DNA of 64,000 bases from JBBECE01 sp040881985 (GTDB lineage: Bacteria > Pseudomonadota > Alphaproteobacteria > Rhizobiales > Devosiaceae). The position numbers and the translations under genes were made by a program. The DNA is taken from positions 1 to 64,000 of the forward strand of contig JBBECE010000034.1 in assembly GCA_040881985.1 (NCBI GenBank), given 5' to 3'. The notes under the pieces are model-generated. The model was not told where the DNA came from, searched no databases, and saw only the letters and a program-made list of their open reading frames with translations. The stretch's first letter is position 1; each line of letters begins with the position of its first letter. Of this stretch, positions 1 to 8,141 are shown one piece after another.

Positions 1-146
1 GTTGTACCTGGATCAACACGCATTTCATGCTGGCCAACGAAATGCCGCATGGCGGAATGAAGCAATCGGGCTACGGCAAGGACATGTCGATGTACGGGCT
101 CGAGGACTATACCGTCGTCCGCCACGTGATGATCAGCCACCGCTGA
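1..146 (+). CDS. Aldehyde dehydrogenase, C-terminal fragment (aminobutyraldehyde dehydrogenase-like)
   Basis: Reading frame 3 is open from base 3 to a TGA at 144-146 and encodes 47 residues; the 5' part lies outside the window. The text WINTHFMLANEMPHGGMKQS followed by GYGKDMSMYGLEDYT is typical of the C-terminal oligomerisation end of NAD-dependent aldehyde dehydrogenases, and the NEMPHGG and SGYGKD words are most like gamma-aminobutyraldehyde dehydrogenase (PatD/YdcW type). Those enzymes oxidise 4-aminobutanal made from putrescine to GABA. The assignment to the subtype is an inference from a short segment, but it fits the polyamine catabolic genes at 25-34 kb. The family is secure; the substrate is not. 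Confidence 0.8.
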   Translation, partial: CTWINTHFMLANEMPHGGMKQSGYGKDMSMYGLEDYTVVRHVMISHR

Positions 147-289
147 GGCGGCGCATCGGAGTTTGAATCGGTCTTTCGCGGGGGCGCCGGGCTTGGTATG
201 GTCGTCGAAGAGAAGGCCCGACTCAGATGGATTGTGGCCGCCTCGCCGGCATGATCGGCCGGCAGGCGAAATCGATGCGGAGCCCAAAC

Positions 290-529
290 ATGATCTCCTC
301 AGATCCCAGCAAGAAAGACATCGTGGCCCGGCGCGCCTACGAGATTTGGCAGAGCCGGGGACACCCGCACGGCCAGGACCAGGATCACTGGCTGATGGCC
401 GAGCGCGAACTCACCGGCATGGGCATGGCGGAAGCCAGCAGGCCGAAACGCAAAGCGCGAAATGCCGCCAACGGCCCGAGCGCGGCGCGCAAGACGCTGA
501 GCGGTAGGCCAAAAAAAGCCAGGTCCTAG
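290..529 (+). CDS. DUF2934 domain protein
   Basis: A 79-residue protein. The core RRAYEIWQSRGHPHGQDQDH followed by WLMAERE matches the short DUF2934 motif (RAYeiWe.rG.p.G.d..HW..Ae.e), found in small alphaproteobacterial proteins of unknown function. The C-terminal 35 residues are basic and rich in K, R and A, so nucleic-acid binding is possible but unproven. The start at 290 was chosen because GGAG lies seven bases before the ATG; an in-frame ATG at 227 has no comparable ribosome site. It is convergent with the dehydrogenase gene on the other strand, 34 bases away. Confidence 0.72.
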   Translation: MISSDPSKKDIVARRAYEIWQSRGHPHGQDQDHWLMAERELTGMGMAEASRPKRKARNAANGPSAARKTLSGRPKKARS

Positions 530-563
530 GCGCGCTTGGGTTCCCTTGGGGGCGGGTCGGCGG

Positions 564-3398
564 TCAATGGACCGCCGGGCGGCTCGCATATTCCAGAAGG
601 CTTGCGACCGAGACGAACGGAATGCCGGCGTGCACGGCAAGCCCCGACGCGCAGGTCGCAACCGTCGAGACGCCGAGCGTGCAGCCTTTTGGAATATCGT
701 CTTTGACGTGCCTTAGCGCGTGGGCGTTGAGCTCGGGGGTGAAGAGGCCCTTGTCGCCGGCAAAGCCGCAACAGGCGACCGAATTGAGCGGCGCGATTTT
801 TCCCGCGCAGGCGGCGGCGAGCGACTCCATCGCCGCCTGTTCCTTGAGGCGCTGCGCCGAGCAATTGTGATGCACCGCGACGACAGACAGTTTTCGCGCG
901 ATCTTGAGATGCGGCAACAGGTCGAGCAGAAATGCGACGCTATCCTGCGGGGCCGGGCCAAGACCTGAGTGCCTCATATGCAGCGCGCAGGTCGAGGCGT
1001 CGGTGACGATGGCGCCTGCGCGGCTGCTCTTTGCCTTAAGGGCGTCGCCGAGCTTGCGGCCGATTTTTTCGGCTTCCTCCGGAAAGCCTTTCGAGGCAAA
1101 GGGCTGGCCGCAGCACTGGCCGACGATATTATCCGGCACCAGCGGGGTGAAGCCGGCGCGCGCGATCAAGGTGACCATCGCCTCGGTCACCGGAACGAGA
1201 CCAAGGCGGGTCCGGGCGGCGCCGAACATGCGGGCGGCGCAGGAGGGAAAATAAACCACGGTGCCACGCGAGGGTGGCGTCGGACGCGCGGTGAATTTCG
1301 GCGCGCCGGGGCTGCGGCGGAGCGCGGTGCCGTTCGGGACGAGCCCGAAACTCGCCGTCGTGACGGCGCCAAAAAACGTCTTGGCAATGGTGTCGCCGAG
1401 GACGATGTGGGCGAGCGAGCCGGCGCCGGCCGCCAGACTTACCACCGTCTCGATGATGTCCGAGTTGGTGGCGGCGAGGGAGGCGACGGAATGCTCGCCT
1501 TGGCGCCGTGCCCCTCGCTCGCCGATCACCAGCGCGCCCGTCTCGATGCCGACCGGGCAGACGGTCGAGCAGAGATTGCAGGCGGCGCAGGTATCGAGCG
1601 CGGCGACCACATATTCGCGGTCCATGCCGAGGAGCGCTGAATCGTCCTCGCCCGAAAGGCGCAGCCGCGCCCGCTCGCGGGCGACCGCAATGCGCTGGCG
1701 CGGCGTAAACGTCAAGCCGGTCGAGGGGCAGACTTTCTCGCAGAACCCGCATTCGATGCACATGTCGACCAGCGCATCGACGGGGGTCATGGATTTGAGG
1801 TTCTTCAGATGCACCGTGCGGTCGTCGTTGAGGATGACGCCGGGATTGAGCAGGTTTTCCGGCTCGATCAGCGCCTTGACCTGCCGCATGATTTGATAGG
1901 CCCTGACGCCCCATTCGGCTTCGACGTAGGGGGCGATGGCGCGGCCGGTGCCATGCTCGGCCTTCAGCGAGCCCTCGTAACGCAGCGACACGAGATCGGC
2001 CAAGGCGTCGTTGAACTTGCCGAAGCGCTCGGTCGCGCCAGGCTCGGCAAAATTCTCGGCCATCTGAAAATGCAGATTGCCGGCGAGCGCATGGCCGAAA
2101 ATGATCGCGTCGGAGTAGCCGTGCGCGTCGAGCAGCGCGCGCAGGTCGTCGACGGCGTCGGCGAGCCGGTGAATCGGCACGGCGACGTCCTCGGTCAACA
2201 TGGCACTGCCCTTCTTCCGGTGCGCCCCGGCCGAGGTGAAAAGGCCCTTGCGCACGTCCCACAGGGCGGATTGCTGAGCCGGGTCCTTGGTGAAGAGGAT
2301 TTCGGACAACGGACCGATGGCCTGCATGGCGCGGGTCGCCCTATCGATTTCAACATCGAGCGCGGCGGCGGAATCCGCCATGATCTCGACGAGTAAGGCC
2401 GGGGACGTCGGGCTCAGGAACGGCAGATAGGGGGCAAGGGCAGGCTTGTCCTCGACGGTCGCCAGCGCCCGGCGCTCGATGAATTCGGCGGCGGAGACCC
2501 AGACATGGTGCAGCGCTTCGACGCCCCTGGCGGCGGCCTTGCTCGAGGCGAACGGGACGAGGGCGGTCGCCTTGTGAGGATGGTCGGGGACAGTGTTGTA
2601 CGTCACCTCGGAGACAAAGCCGAGCGTGCCCTCCGAGCCAACCATCAGGTGCGTCAAAATGTCGATGGGATCCTCGAAATCGATCAACGCGTTGATCGAA
2701 TAGCCGACGGTGTTCTTGATCGCGTACTTGCGGCGGATGAGATCGACCAGCTCGTTGTCGATACGGACCTTTCGGGCGAGTTCGGAAATAGTGTGGAGGA
2801 GATCGGGCCGGGCCAGCGCAAACGCCTCGCGCGAGGCGGGATCGCCGCTGTCCAGGAGGGTGCCGTCGGCCAAAATGATCCGCAGGCGCGCCATAGTGTA
2901 ATAGGTGTTCTGCGCGACCCCGCAGCACATGCCGGATGAATTGTTGGCGACGACCCCGCCGATCTTGCAGCTCGCTTGCGAGGCGGGATCGGGGCCGATG
3001 CGGCGGTGAAAGGGCCTGAGCGCCCGGTTGGCCCCGGCGAGGATCACCGAAGGGCCAAGGGTGACGCGGCGGCCTTCATCCTCGATGGTAATTTTGCTCC
3101 AGCCCTCGCCGAGTACGGCCAGCACGCCGTCGGTTACCGCCTGGCCGGAGAGCGAGGTGCCGGCGGCGCGGAAAGTGACCGGCAACCCTACGGCACGGGC
3201 GGCGGTCAGCACGGCGCGGACCTCGGCTTCGGTGTCGACGATGACGACGGCGGCGGGGACGAGGCGGTAGAAGCTGGCGTCGCCCGAATAGGCGAAGGTG
3301 TAGAGCGGGTCGGTCATCACTCTCAGATTCGGGAACGCACGATTGAGGCGGCGCGCCAGGCGCTCGGCCCTTTGCGGCGATGAAGCGATCTCAATCAT
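564..3398 (-). CDS. FAD- and Fe-S-containing D-2-hydroxy-acid (D-lactate-type) dehydrogenase
   Basis: A 944-residue single-chain enzyme fusing a FAD-binding type 4 (vanillyl-alcohol-oxidase fold) half to a Fe-S electron-transfer half. The FAD domain shows RAAGTSLSGQ at about 77-86 and GSEGTLGFVSEVT at about 254-266. The FAD-linked oxidase C-terminal domain carries the EHGTGR word near 481-486. Two ferredoxin-type clusters follow: CIECGFCEKVC at 547-557 and CAACNLCSTVC at 604-614. Two CCG modules (GQCCGQPF near 761, ACCGFAGDKG near 875) match the cysteine-rich domain of GlpC/LldE-type proteins. Such fusions oxidise D-lactate or a related 2-hydroxy acid and pass electrons towards quinone. The physiological substrate cannot be read from sequence. 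It is transcribed divergently from the sugar ABC operon. Confidence 0.88.
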   Translation of the reverse strand: MIEIASSPQRAERLARRLNRAFPNLRVMTDPLYTFAYSGDASFYRLVPAAVVIVDTEAEVRAVLTAARAVGLPVTFRAAGTSLSGQAVTDGVLAVLGEGWSKITIEDEGRRVTLGPSVILAGANRALRPFHRRIGPDPASQASCKIGGVVANNSSGMCCGVAQNTYYTMARLRIILADGTLLDSGDPASREAFALARPDLLHTISELARKVRIDNELVDLIRRKYAIKNTVGYSINALIDFEDPIDILTHLMVGSEGTLGFVSEVTYNTVPDHPHKATALVPFASSKAAARGVEALHHVWVSAAEFIERRALATVEDKPALAPYLPFLSPTSPALLVEIMADSAAALDVEIDRATRAMQAIGPLSEILFTKDPAQQSALWDVRKGLFTSAGAHRKKGSAMLTEDVAVPIHRLADAVDDLRALLDAHGYSDAIIFGHALAGNLHFQMAENFAEPGATERFGKFNDALADLVSLRYEGSLKAEHGTGRAIAPYVEAEWGVRAYQIMRQVKALIEPENLLNPGVILNDDRTVHLKNLKSMTPVDALVDMCIECGFCEKVCPSTGLTFTPRQRIAVARERARLRLSGEDDSALLGMDREYVVAALDTCAACNLCSTVCPVGIETGALVIGERGARRQGEHSVASLAATNSDIIETVVSLAAGAGSLAHIVLGDTIAKTFFGAVTTASFGLVPNGTALRRSPGAPKFTARPTPPSRGTVVYFPSCAARMFGAARTRLGLVPVTEAMVTLIARAGFTPLVPDNIVGQCCGQPFASKGFPEEAEKIGRKLGDALKAKSSRAGAIVTDASTCALHMRHSGLGPAPQDSVAFLLDLLPHLKIARKLSVVAVHHNCSAQRLKEQAAMESLAAACAGKIAPLNSVACCGFAGDKGLFTPELNAHALRHVKDDIPKGCTLGVSTVATCASGLAVHAGIPFVSVASLLEYASRPAVH

Positions 3399-3675
3399 GC
3401 ACGATCCTCGAGTGGACGCCGAGACTTTCTGCCGCGAACGCCCTTGTACAAACAGGCCAGCAAAGGGCGCGGGCGCCTGTCACGCACAGCCCGACCATGG
3501 CAGATCGCCTTCAAGGATGAACCAGACAAGATACCGAGGCAGGCGGCAAGGTCTCACCCGACAAAGAACCGCTGCGACCTTGCGGGGCCGTTCCTTGCTC
3601 GGCATGGGGCGTCGGCCCGGTTCAGCGGATGGGTGGCGGCTTGTCAATGCGGGAGATTCATGCAAAAACGCAAAC

Positions 3676-3691
3676 AGGAAAAGCTTTTCCT
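3676..3691. promoter_or_regulatory. Candidate LacI-family operator O1 (16-bp perfect palindrome)
   Basis: AGGAAAAGCTTTTCCT is a perfect 16-bp palindrome containing the core GGAAAA-NN-TTTTCC. LacI/GalR regulators bind short palindromes of this kind, usually with a central CG; here the centre is GC. A LacI-family gene lies in the downstream operon (7038-8141), making it the likely ligand. Assignment is inferred. Confidence 0.6.
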
Positions 3692-3733
3692 AAATTGCCA
3701 GGCCGGCGCTTCAACCGCCGTGCCGCCGAGGAT

Positions 3734-3747
3734 GGAAAAGGTTTTCC
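3734..3747. promoter_or_regulatory. Candidate LacI-family operator O2
   Basis: GGAAAAGGTTTTCC repeats the six-base arms of the first palindrome exactly, with centre GG. The two centres are 57 bp apart, and this copy lies 62 bp before the ATG of the binding-protein gene. Two copies of the same arms before a LacI-regulated sugar operon suggest cooperative repression, possibly by looping. Confidence 0.58.
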
Positions 3748-3809
3748 GCGATGCCGGAAGGCCGGCGTTCGCCTTGGCCAAACCGGGTGTCGCAACAAGG
3801 GAGGATAAA

Positions 3810-5075
3810 ATGAAATCACTAACCTTGGCGGCCTTTGCCGCCTCGATATCGCTTACCGCAGCGATGTCGGTCCCTGCCCTGGCGCAGAGCGAGCCTGATC
3901 CGCTGATCTTCTGGGAGCGGTCGGGCGGCAACGCTGGCATGACCGATCGTCTGATCGCCCTGTGGAACGCGTCGCATCCCGATCGGCCGATCGAGATGAC
4001 ATATATTCCGCACGCCGAAATGGTGCCGAAAATCGCCCAGGCCATCGCGGCGGGCGACCCGCCCGACCTGATGGGCCTCGATCTTATTTACGGCCCGCAG
4101 TTCGAGGCGGCTGGGCAGCTCGTCGACATCACCGACTATTTCGAGGGCGATCCGCACATCGCGACCGCCAGTCCCGGCCATTTGCAGGTCGGCACCTATG
4201 AGGGGCGCCTGTATGGCGTGCCGCTTTATGCCGACGTGTCGGCGCTGTTTTACAACAAGGACCTGTTCCGCCAGGCGGGCCTCGATCCGGAAAGCCCGCC
4301 GACAAGCCTGGCACAAGTCGCCGAATACGCAGCCAAGATCACGGCACTGGGTGACGACATCTATGGCTACTATCTGGCGGGCTCCTGCGCGGGCTGCAAC
4401 ATCTTTACCGTCGCCCCGCTGATGTGGGCGTCGGGGGCGAAGGTCGAATCGGCCGCCGCCGGCGATGAGCCGCTGACGGGCGACGGGGTTGCCGCCGTGC
4501 TGGAATGGGCCCGTCAAATGCACAAGGACGGCAATATCAATCCGGCCAACCGCGGCGAGACAGGTGAGACATTCCACCTCCAGTTCGGCTCCGGCAAATA
4601 CGGGATGATGGGCACGGGCAACTTCAATATCACCCTGGCGCGTGACCAGAATCCCGGCATGGATTTCGGCATCGCGCTGCTGCCCGGCGTCGAGCCGGGT
4701 TCGGCCGCTTCCTTCATCGGCGGCGACCTGGTGGTGATCCCGAAAGGCTCGCAGCGGGTTGACGACGCGGTCGACTTCATGCGCTGGCTGCTCTCCGACG
4801 AAGTGCAGGTTTACGGCTACGCGGGCATTCTCAATATGACCACCCGCACCGACATGAGCGACAATCCCTATTTCCGGGAAGAACCGCTCGTTGGCGATGT
4901 CTCCAAGGCCATCGCCGTCGGTCAGACGCCCTACACACTGACCTTCTTCGAGCAGATCAACTCGCCGCAGGGTCCGTGGTTGCAGATGCTGCAGCGGGCG
5001 TACTACACCGACGATCCGATCGACCAGATCATCGCCGACGCCAAGGAGCAGATGCTGGCGATCTCGAACCAGTAG
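3810..5075 (+). CDS. Sugar ABC transporter periplasmic binding protein
   Basis: A 421-residue extracytoplasmic solute-binding protein family 1 (MalE/UgpB-like). A Sec signal peptide covers about residues 1-26 (MKSLTLAAFAASISLTAAMS then VPALAQ). The mature start DPLIFWERSGGNAG and later FYNKDLFRQAGLD, plus the GTGNFNI and GGDLVVIPKGS regions, are typical of carbohydrate-binding members. The ATG at 3810 has GGGAGGA just upstream. It is the first gene of an operon with two permeases, a LacI regulator, a GH127 hydrolase and an ATPase, so the ligand is probably an arabinofuranose-containing oligosaccharide. That ligand is inferred from the hydrolase, not from the binding protein itself. Confidence 0.88.
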   Translation: MKSLTLAAFAASISLTAAMSVPALAQSEPDPLIFWERSGGNAGMTDRLIALWNASHPDRPIEMTYIPHAEMVPKIAQAIAAGDPPDLMGLDLIYGPQFEAAGQLVDITDYFEGDPHIATASPGHLQVGTYEGRLYGVPLYADVSALFYNKDLFRQAGLDPESPPTSLAQVAEYAAKITALGDDIYGYYLAGSCAGCNIFTVAPLMWASGAKVESAAAGDEPLTGDGVAAVLEWARQMHKDGNINPANRGETGETFHLQFGSGKYGMMGTGNFNITLARDQNPGMDFGIALLPGVEPGSAASFIGGDLVVIPKGSQRVDDAVDFMRWLLSDEVQVYGYAGILNMTTRTDMSDNPYFREEPLVGDVSKAIAVGQTPYTLTFFEQINSPQGPWLQMLQRAYYTDDPIDQIIADAKEQMLAISNQ

Positions 5076-5100
5076 CCTGTCGGCTCTACGCCAATAGACC

Positions 5101-5132
5101 GGCCGCGGCGCTCCCCAACGGGCGCCGCGGCC
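5101..5132 (+). other. Intercistronic GC hairpin after the binding-protein gene
   Basis: GGCCGCGGCGC and GCGCCGCGGCC form an 11-bp perfect stem with a 10-base loop, 26 bases after the stop codon. No T run follows, so it looks less like a terminator than an mRNA-stabilising hairpin of the kind often found behind highly expressed binding-protein genes. Confidence 0.5.
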
Positions 5133-5211
5133 AGTTCGAGAGCAAACCGCCCTTGACGTCGGGCGCAGTTCCGATGCTCTTGCGGGCGAGTTCGGGGGAT
5201 TGAAAAAATCA

Positions 5212-6090
5212 ATGTACGCGACCAGGGAAGCAAAACTGCTTGGAGCGCTTTATCTCGCGCCGGCGCTGTTGTTCGTGCTGGTCTTCACCGTCTATCCGGT
5301 GGGCCAACTTCTGGTGATGTCGCTCAACAAATGGTCGATCATCACGCCGCCGGAATTCGCCGGATTTGATAATTTCGTCCGGGCCTTCAGCGACCGGCAA
5401 TTCTGGACGTCGCTGGGCTTCACGCTCAAATACACGCTGTGGATCACGCCGATCCTGATGGTTGGCGGCTATCTCATTGCGCTAATGGTTTCCGCCAACA
5501 CCCCGCTCCGGCGTTTCACTCGGGCGGTAGTTTTCATTCCCGTGGTTATCGGGCTCGGGGTGTCGTCCCTGATGTGGTACTGGCTGTTCAACTACGATTT
5601 CGGGCTAATCAACAGGCTGCTGCTCGACCTCGGGGTAACCTCTGAAAAGATCTTGTGGTTTGGCGCCGATGTGGACGCCGGGCTTTGGGCGGTAATCATA
5701 TCGGTCGTCTGGAAGGTGATCGGTTTCGGCATGTTGCTGTTCGTGGCGGCGATCCAGGGGATTTCGCACGAAGTTGTCGAAGCCACAATGATGGACGGCG
5801 CCAATTACTGGCAACGGGTCTGGCGGATCGTGCTGCCCTTGACGCTGAAGACGGTGTTGCTGGTCACGCTGGTGAGCGTCATCGGCTCGCTGTTGGCGTT
5901 CGACCAGTTCTACATCATGACGGCGGGTCAGCCGTTCAACCAGACGGCGACGTCGGTGTTCTGGATCTATCTCAATTCATTTCCCTACCTGAAACTCGGC
6001 TACGGGGCGGCGCTGTCGGTCATTCTGGCGGCGATCGTTCTGACCTTCACGATCGCGCAAATGTACGTGTCGCGCAGGAGCTACAGTTGA
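5212..6090 (+). CDS. Sugar ABC transporter permease (MalF/UgpA type)
   Basis: A 292-residue inner-membrane protein with about six hydrophobic segments; LYLAPALLFVLVFTVYPVGQ forms the first. The EAA loop for ATPase contact is visible as VEATMMDGANYWQRVWRIVLP. The LAPALLF..YP opening is typical of the MalF/UgpA permease family. The start is ambiguous: ATG at 5212 is used here, with GGGGGA about 13 bases upstream; an in-frame TTG at 5200 would add four residues but sits almost on that purine stretch. It forms the importer with the permease that follows and the UgpC-type ATPase at 10075. Confidence 0.85.
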   Translation: MYATREAKLLGALYLAPALLFVLVFTVYPVGQLLVMSLNKWSIITPPEFAGFDNFVRAFSDRQFWTSLGFTLKYTLWITPILMVGGYLIALMVSANTPLRRFTRAVVFIPVVIGLGVSSLMWYWLFNYDFGLINRLLLDLGVTSEKILWFGADVDAGLWAVIISVVWKVIGFGMLLFVAAIQGISHEVVEATMMDGANYWQRVWRIVLPLTLKTVLLVTLVSVIGSLLAFDQFYIMTAGQPFNQTATSVFWIYLNSFPYLKLGYGAALSVILAAIVLTFTIAQMYVSRRSYS

Positions 6091-6121
6091 GCGGGACCGG
6101 CGGGCGCAAGGGGAGGCAAGG

Positions 6122-7024
6122 GTGAACGCCGAAGCTGCCCTGCGCGACATCGGCGGAGCGCCGACCCTAGGCGGCGGCACGCACCGGATCGGCCGCAGCC
6201 GCACGCGTTACTTGATCGGTGCCGTCTGCGTGGGGCTGAGCGCGCTGATGGTGGCGCCTCTCGTCTTTTCCATCATGGCTTCGGTGAAGACCAAGGAAGA
6301 AGCCAATCTGGTGCCGCCGCACTATTTCGCCCAAACGTTTAGCCTGGAATCCTACGAGCGGCTGTGGAGCTATCAGGCCGGCCTCTTGACCTATCTGGGC
6401 AACAGCACCGGGGCGGCGCTGCTGACCATCGCCCTGTGCCTGGGACTGACCATTCCGGCGGGTTATGCGCTGGCGCGTTATCCGATCCCGGGCAAGGAGT
6501 TCTTCTTCGTCGTACTGCTGATGGCGCTGATTGTTCCCTACCAAGCGCTGCTGACGCCGATCTTCTTCATGTTCGTGCAACTGAAACTGCACAATTCGAT
6601 CCTCGGGCTGGCGATCATCCATACGACCATCCAGATGCCTTTCAGCGTTTACATCATGCGCAACAGCTTCGAGGCGGTGCCGAAGGAGATCGCGGAAGCG
6701 GCGGTAATGGACGGTGCGAGTTCCTGGCAAACGTTGCTGCGCATCTATCTGCCGGCTATCCGGCCGGCGATCGTCACCGTGTCGCTCTTTGCCTTCATCA
6801 CCTCGTGGAACGAATTACTCGGGGCGCTCGTCATCATGAGCAAAGGCAACGCGTTCACGCTGCCGGTAATTCTGACCGCAGCGCGTCAGGAGACGATTCT
6901 CGGCGGCACCGATTGGGGCATGCTGCAGGCCGGCATCCTCATTTCGATTGTGCCCTGCGTGTTGTTCTACCTCTTGCTGCAGCGCTACTACGTCTCGGGA
7001 CTGCTGTCCGGCGCCGTAAAATGA
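6122..7024 (+). CDS. Sugar ABC transporter permease (MalG/UgpE type)
   Basis: A 300-residue inner-membrane permease with about six transmembrane segments, starting with GTG behind GGGGAGGCAAGG. The sequence YALARYPIPGKEFFFVVLL and the coupling loop EIAEAAVMDGASSWQTLLRI are hallmarks of the MalG/UgpE half of carbohydrate importers. The C-terminus (LLQRYYVSGLLSGAVK) is the usual YYVSGLLSGAVK ending. It is the partner of the preceding permease; the gap is 31 bases. Confidence 0.87.
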   Translation: MNAEAALRDIGGAPTLGGGTHRIGRSRTRYLIGAVCVGLSALMVAPLVFSIMASVKTKEEANLVPPHYFAQTFSLESYERLWSYQAGLLTYLGNSTGAALLTIALCLGLTIPAGYALARYPIPGKEFFFVVLLMALIVPYQALLTPIFFMFVQLKLHNSILGLAIIHTTIQMPFSVYIMRNSFEAVPKEIAEAAVMDGASSWQTLLRIYLPAIRPAIVTVSLFAFITSWNELLGALVIMSKGNAFTLPVILTAARQETILGGTDWGMLQAGILISIVPCVLFYLLLQRYYVSGLLSGAVK

Positions 7025-7037
7025 GCATGAGCCATTG

Positions 7038-8141
7038 ATGACGCCGCACCGCCAGAACTACAAGCGAGGCGCCCGAGCAAGTGGGCGTCCCACCATCAGG
7101 GACGTGGCGCGGTTGGCCAAGGTTTCCATCGGCACCGTCTCGAAGGCGCTGAACAACAACGGGTCACTGCGACAGGACACTCGGGACCGCGTCGCCAAGG
7201 TTGCCAAGCAGATCGGCTTTCTGCCGAACGATCTGGCTCAGAGTCTACATCGCGGACAAAGCTTTACGGTCGGGCTGATCTCCAACGACAGTTTCGGGCG
7301 GTTCACCATGCCGATCCTGGAGGGGCTGGAGGCGTGCCTCGCCGACCGGCGGATCGCGGTGTTCATGTGTAACGCCACCGACGACAGCGAGCGCGAGCGC
7401 CAGCACCTTGATCAGCTGATGGGCAAGCGTGTCGACGGTCTGGTTGTGACGGCGCGCCGCGCCGACCGGCGGCCGCGCATCGAGGTCGGGCGGAACGCAC
7501 CGCCGATCATTTACGTGTTTTCGCAGCCTGACGATCCGGCAGCGCTCAGCCTATTGCCCGACGATGAGGGCGGGCTCAGGTTGGCGACCGAGCATTTGAT
7601 CGGGGTCGGTCGCAAGCGGATCGCGCACGTAACCGGGCCGGAACGGTTCGAAGCGGTGCTGTTGCGCCGCAACGGCTACCGAAAGGCGTTGGCCGATGCC
7701 GGGCTTAAGGAACCCAAGCACGGATACCTGTCGGGCGAATGGTCGGAAGCCTGGGGCCGCGAAGCCGTTGGCAGCCTGTTCGGCGATCGCAGCAGAGCCC
7801 CCGACGGAATCGTCTGCGGCAACGACCAGATCGCCCGGGGCGTGCTCGATACCTTGCGGGAAATCGGCGTGGCGGTGCCGCGCGAGGTGTCCGTCGTCGG
7901 ATTCGACAACTGGGAAGTGATGGCGACATCTGCGCGACCGCCGCTGACCAGTATCGACATGAATCTGAGGAATCTCGGACGGGAAGCGGGGCTGCGGCTT
8001 ATTGATATGATCCGCGGAGAACGCCTGAGCGGCGTACGCCGGCTGCCTTGCAGCCTGGTCGTCCGCGACTCCTGCGGGGCAAACCTGCCCGATGCGACCG
8101 GAGCAAGCCGAGCGCAAAGCCGGGGCGGACCGAATGCGTGA
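7038..8141 (+). CDS. LacI-family transcriptional regulator
   Basis: A 367-residue regulator. The N-terminal helix-turn-helix reads TIRDVARLAKVSIGTVSKAL followed by NNNG and ends in the hinge FLPNDLAQSLHRGQS; the rest is a periplasmic-binding-protein-like sensor domain with the typical VDGLVVTARR and GFDNWEVM..RPPLTSIDMN segments. ATG at 7038 is preceded directly by an in-frame TTG at 7035. The gene lies inside the transport operon, so the regulator probably controls its own synthesis through the GGAAAA-NN-TTTTCC sites at 3676-3747. The effector is probably the imported sugar or a breakdown product (inference). Confidence 0.9.
   Translation: MTPHRQNYKRGARASGRPTIRDVARLAKVSIGTVSKALNNNGSLRQDTRDRVAKVAKQIGFLPNDLAQSLHRGQSFTVGLISNDSFGRFTMPILEGLEACLADRRIAVFMCNATDDSERERQHLDQLMGKRVDGLVVTARRADRRPRIEVGRNAPPIIYVFSQPDDPAALSLLPDDEGGLRLATEHLIGVGRKRIAHVTGPERFEAVLLRRNGYRKALADAGLKEPKHGYLSGEWSEAWGREAVGSLFGDRSRAPDGIVCGNDQIARGVLDTLREIGVAVPREVSVVGFDNWEVMATSARPPLTSIDMNLRNLGREAGLRLIDMIRGERLSGVRRLPCSLVVRDSCGANLPDATGASRAQSRGGPNA

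Larger units (their letters stand above)
3399..3809. other. Intergenic control region between dehydrogenase and sugar ABC operon
   Basis: This 411-base gap between two divergent genes holds no gene I believe in. A long in-frame extension of the binding-protein gene runs through it (from 3444), but its residues resemble no protein and the true ATG at 3810 has a good GGGAGG ribosome site. The right half holds two LacI-type palindromes. I see no convincing -10/-35 pair; a TTGCCA at 3695-3700 lies between the palindromes but lacks a good -10 at the right distance. Confidence 0.6.

Noticed and set aside
3444..3809. Long in-frame extension of the binding-protein gene upstream of 3810
   Set aside because: It would put 122 non-signal residues before a clear signal peptide and would run through both LacI-type palindromes; the GGGAGG site belongs to 3810.
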